Shown: positions 6,810 through 8,471 of the stretch, piece after piece
Layout of the letters: the number at the start of each line of letters is the position of its first letter
Numbering within the stretch: the first letter of the stretch is position 1
NCBI GenBank assembly: GCA_002413145.1
Contig: DHWK01000027.1
Coordinates: forward strand, 7,772-16,242
Length of the DNA stretch: 8,471 bases
DNA from: a bacterium UBP12_UBA5184
GTDB taxonomy: Bacteria; Vulcanimicrobiota; Vulcanimicrobiia; Vulcanimicrobiales; Vulcanimicrobiaceae
Reading direction: 5' to 3'
The notes under the pieces: generated by a model
The model's input: the letters and a program-made list of their open reading frames with translations, nothing else
Told to the model about the DNA's origin: nothing
The model's database searches: none
Made by a program: the position numbers and the translations under genes

Positions 6810-7572
6810 GAGCGTGGTCGTCGGCGATCGCTACCTGGCCGGCGAAGACGGCCCGCGCCTCCGCTTCCAGTCCTTCTTCGTCGAGGGTCGCCGGGTAGTG
6901 CGTCACGACGAGCGTCTCGACGCCGGCGCGCCGGGCCATCTCGCCGGCCTCGCAGGCACTCGAGTGTCCGCGGGGCATCGAATCGTCGGCGCCGCGCTGC
7001 AACGTCGCCTCGCAGAAAAACAATTCGCTCTCGTGCGCCAGGCGAACGACCTCATCGCTCGGAGCGGTATCGGCGGAATAGGTGACCGACGCGCCGGCGC
7101 ATTCGCAGCGTAGCGCGAAGGTCGGCACGTAGTGGGTGGTCGGCGCGAAGCGCACGCGCAGGTCGCCGACGTTGAGGCTCTCGTTCGGATCGTACGTGCC
7201 GACCGTGAAGGCGTCGCCCAGAAAATCGCCCGACGATTCGGGCACAAACGCCGAAACTATCCGGTGCAGCAGATCTTCCCCGCCGGGCGGGAGCCACAGC
7301 GCGACCTTCTTGTCGTTCGTCCGCGGTCCGTATTTGAGTGCGTAGCGCAGCGGGATAATATCGAGGAAATGATCGGCGTGCATGTGGCTGATCAGCACCG
7401 CGTCGACTGAATCCGCCGTCCGGTACGCGTTCAAGTTCCCAAGCGATCCGCTGCCCAGATCGGCGACGAGCGCGCGCCCCGCGCCTTCGATCAGATACGC
7501 GCTGCAAGCACGTTTGGGGCGCGGGATCGCGTTGCTCGAACCCAAGACGGTAACGCGCAAGTGTTCGTTCAA
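6796..7572 (-). CDS. Metallo-beta-lactamase-fold hydrolase, RNase Z/ElaC-like
   Basis: The 258-residue protein begins RVTVLGSSNAIPRPKR, the typical opening strand of RNase Z-like MBL proteins. Metal ligands are visible: H63-x-H65-x-D67-H68 (SHMHADH), H147 (TTHYVP), D168 (YSADTA) and H225 (VVTHYP), with an extra RGHSS at 202-205. This indicates a two-zinc phosphodiesterase or hydrolase. Full RNase Z is usually nearer 300 residues with a tRNA-gripping exosite that I cannot identify here, so a tRNA 3'-processing role is not established; cyclic-nucleotide phosphodiesterase or other hydrolase activity is equally open. The start is TTG (7572-7570). An in-frame TGA lies three codons upstream, so the N-terminus cannot extend further; another TTG four codons in (7560-7558) is possible. 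The TTG forms a TTGA overlap with a possible small ORF upstream. The gene faces pyrE with an 8-bp gap and diverges from the methyltransferase gene. Confidence 0.88.
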   Translation of the reverse strand: MNEHLRVTVLGSSNAIPRPKRACSAYLIEGAGRALVADLGSGSLGNLNAYRTADSVDAVLISHMHADHFLDIIPLRYALKYGPRTNDKKVALWLPPGGEDLLHRIVSAFVPESSGDFLGDAFTVGTYDPNESLNVGDLRVRFAPTTHYVPTFALRCECAGASVTYSADTAPSDEVVRLAHESELFFCEATLQRGADDSMPRGHSSACEAGEMARRAGVETLVVTHYPATLDEEGLEAEARAVFAGQVAIADDHARYLA

Positions 7573-7613
7573 CCCGGAGTGTCATCTTCGGGATAGAAGT
7601 AGGATTCGAGCAT
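7569..7613 (-). CDS. Possible 14-residue leader peptide coupled to the MBL hydrolase gene
   Basis: ATG at 7613-7611 opens a short frame, MLESYFYPEDDTPG, whose TGA stop (7571-7569) overlaps the TTG start of the hydrolase gene as TTGA. A good ribosome-binding sequence, AAGGGA (7628-7623), lies nine bases before this ATG, whereas the hydrolase TTG itself has none. This suggests ribosomes load here and re-initiate on the downstream gene. A rival ATG at 7624-7622 in another frame (MFFDARILLLSRR) overlaps the same ribosome-binding sequence. It may be chance; only conservation would tell. Confidence 0.35.
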   Translation of the reverse strand: MLESYFYPEDDTPG

Positions 7614-7648
7614 CGAAAAACATCCCTTAGTGCGAGAGGAACCTAAAC

Positions 7649-8326
7649 TTGGCCGAGGGCCCGGATACGCTACGCGAGCCGCCACATCCGCTCGTCGGCG
7701 CATTGATCGGGGCGCTCCCACGCGGTAGTCGCGTTCTCTTGGTCGGAGTCGGAAGCGGCCGGCACATCCCGCCGCTGTCGGCAGCGGGCTTCGACGTCGA
7801 CGTCCTCGAGGAAGATGCCGGGCGGGCGTCACGCGCGGCAGAACGCTTCGGTCGCGTCGAGGGCCTGCGCGTGTTTCACGGCTCGTATCGCAACCCGCCG
7901 GACTCGTTCTCCGGCTACGACGGCGCTCTCTCAACGCATGCGCTGCTACACGGGTCGCCCGCACAAATCTCCAGCGCGTTGGCGGCGACGGGCGGAACGC
8001 TGCGCGAGGGAGCGCTCTTCCACCTGACGCTCGGCTCGGCGAAGGATCCGCGCTACGGTCGCGGCGCCATGCTCGACGACTTCACGTGGGCCGAAGAGAC
8101 CGGACCCGAAAGGGGCGTCGCTCACGCGTTTTTCGACGTGGTGGCTGCCTCCGCGCTCCTGGCGGGCTGGAACGTCCTCGAACTCGACGAACGCAGCGCC
8201 GCCGAAACCGCCGGTCTTTGGACGCACTCGCCGGCCGAGACGGCGACGATCGTGCACTGGTTCGTGCGGCTCCAGCGCCCCTACGTTCCGATCAAATCGG
8301 ACATCGGGCTCGAGGCCGAGGCGTAG
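7649..8326 (+). CDS. Class I SAM-dependent methyltransferase-like protein, substrate unknown
   Basis: The protein has 225 residues. A Rossmann-type SAM-binding motif I, VLLVGVGSGRHI (29-40), is followed by the second strand FDVDVLEED (48-56), an acidic patch expected to hold the SAM ribose, and motif IV YDGALSTHALLHG (90-102). The motif-I signature is GVGSG rather than the commoner GCGTG but keeps the glycines. The C-terminal half is specific and gives no substrate clue. The TTG start at 7649 is supported by GAGAGGA (7634-7640), eight bases upstream. The gene diverges from the MBL hydrolase across a 76-bp spacer, and its last 46 bp overlap the end of thiG on the opposite strand. The fold assignment is fairly safe; actual methyltransferase activity is inferred. 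Confidence 0.78.
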   Translation: MAEGPDTLREPPHPLVGALIGALPRGSRVLLVGVGSGRHIPPLSAAGFDVDVLEEDAGRASRAAERFGRVEGLRVFHGSYRNPPDSFSGYDGALSTHALLHGSPAQISSALAATGGTLREGALFHLTLGSAKDPRYGRGAMLDDFTWAEETGPERGVAHAFFDVVAASALLAGWNVLELDERSAAETAGLWTHSPAETATIVHWFVRLQRPYVPIKSDIGLEAEA

Positions 8327-8471
8327 AGCCGCTTCGGCATTCGGCCGGCCAGATAGGCGAGCCGTCCGGCTTCAACCGCCAGCCGCATCGCGTGCGCCAT
8401 CTTGACCGCGTCTTTGGCCATCGCGATCCCCGTGTTCATCAAGACCGCGTCGGCGCCCAGCTCCATCGCGA
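8281..8471 (-). CDS. thiG: Thiazole synthase, C-terminal part (runs off the window)
   Basis: Only the last 63 codons are inside the window; the 5' part lies beyond the right edge. The visible part reads AMELGADAVLMNTGIA, then LAVEAGRLAYLAGRMPKRLYASASSP, which are the phosphate-binding loop and C-terminal signature of ThiG. ThiG builds the thiazole phosphate ring of thiamine from deoxyxylulose 5-phosphate, dehydroglycine and ThiS thiocarboxylate. The Schiff-base lysine is upstream, outside the window. The stop at 8283-8281 gives a normal ThiG end (SDLIGT), and the gene overlaps the methyltransferase tail to tail by 46 bp. Other thi genes, if present, would be to the right. Confidence 0.93.
   Translation of the reverse strand, partial: AMELGADAVLMNTGIAMAKDAVKMAHAMRLAVEAGRLAYLAGRMPKRLYASASSPMSDLIGT

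Noticed and set aside
7573..7648. Divergent promoter with -10 boxes such as TAGGAT near 7597-7606
   Set aside because: I could not place a convincing -35 at the right spacing on either strand, and sigma preferences of this host are unknown.
7569..7964. 131-codon minus-strand frame over the methyltransferase gene
   Set aside because: It is Arg-rich antisense sequence; only its last 14 codons have a ribosome-binding site and were reported separately.

Overview
This is a GC-rich bacterial chromosomal stretch, densely coding, with 13-30 bp gene overlaps, frequent GTG/TTG starts and no mobile-element signature. The phylum cannot be fixed from sequence alone. The codon style, the EF-G paralogue and the Lys/Ala-rich tail would suit a deep-branching high-GC soil lineage such as Eremiobacterota, an actinobacterium or a chloroflexote, but this is a guess.

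Layout. Bases 1-188 hold no protein gene. They are clearly less GC-rich than the rest and can fold into a fully nested multi-helix RNA ending in a textbook intrinsic terminator (GCCGGC stem plus ten T). The RNA is either the 3' part of a small non-coding RNA or a terminator-controlled leader, and I could not match it to a known class. Next comes a tightly packed plus-strand run of five genes (234-6787): pyroglutamyl peptidase (pcp); a PHP-domain phosphoesterase carrying a histone-H1-like Lys/Ala tail of about 215 residues; an EF-G-like translation GTPase with a changed catalytic-histidine position; a family-5 (peptide/nickel type) ABC substrate-binding lipoprotein; and orotate phosphoribosyltransferase (pyrE). 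Neighbours overlap or are separated by only 2 bp, so co-transcription is likely. Facing this run is a minus-strand metallo-beta-lactamase-fold hydrolase (6796-7572), possibly preceded by a 14-codon coupled small ORF. A plus-strand SAM methyltransferase-like gene (7649-8326) diverges from it. The window ends in the 3' part of a minus-strand thiG, whose tail overlaps the methyltransferase tail by 46 bp.

How the genes may work together. Pcp and the peptide-type binding protein both suit peptide scavenging, pyrE is de novo pyrimidine synthesis, and the EF-G-like protein and the basic-tailed PHP enzyme point to ribosome or nucleic-acid work. The run reads as a mixed housekeeping operon rather than one pathway. 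The least ordinary items are the structured RNA with mutually exclusive terminator pairing, and the PHP-histone-tail fusion.
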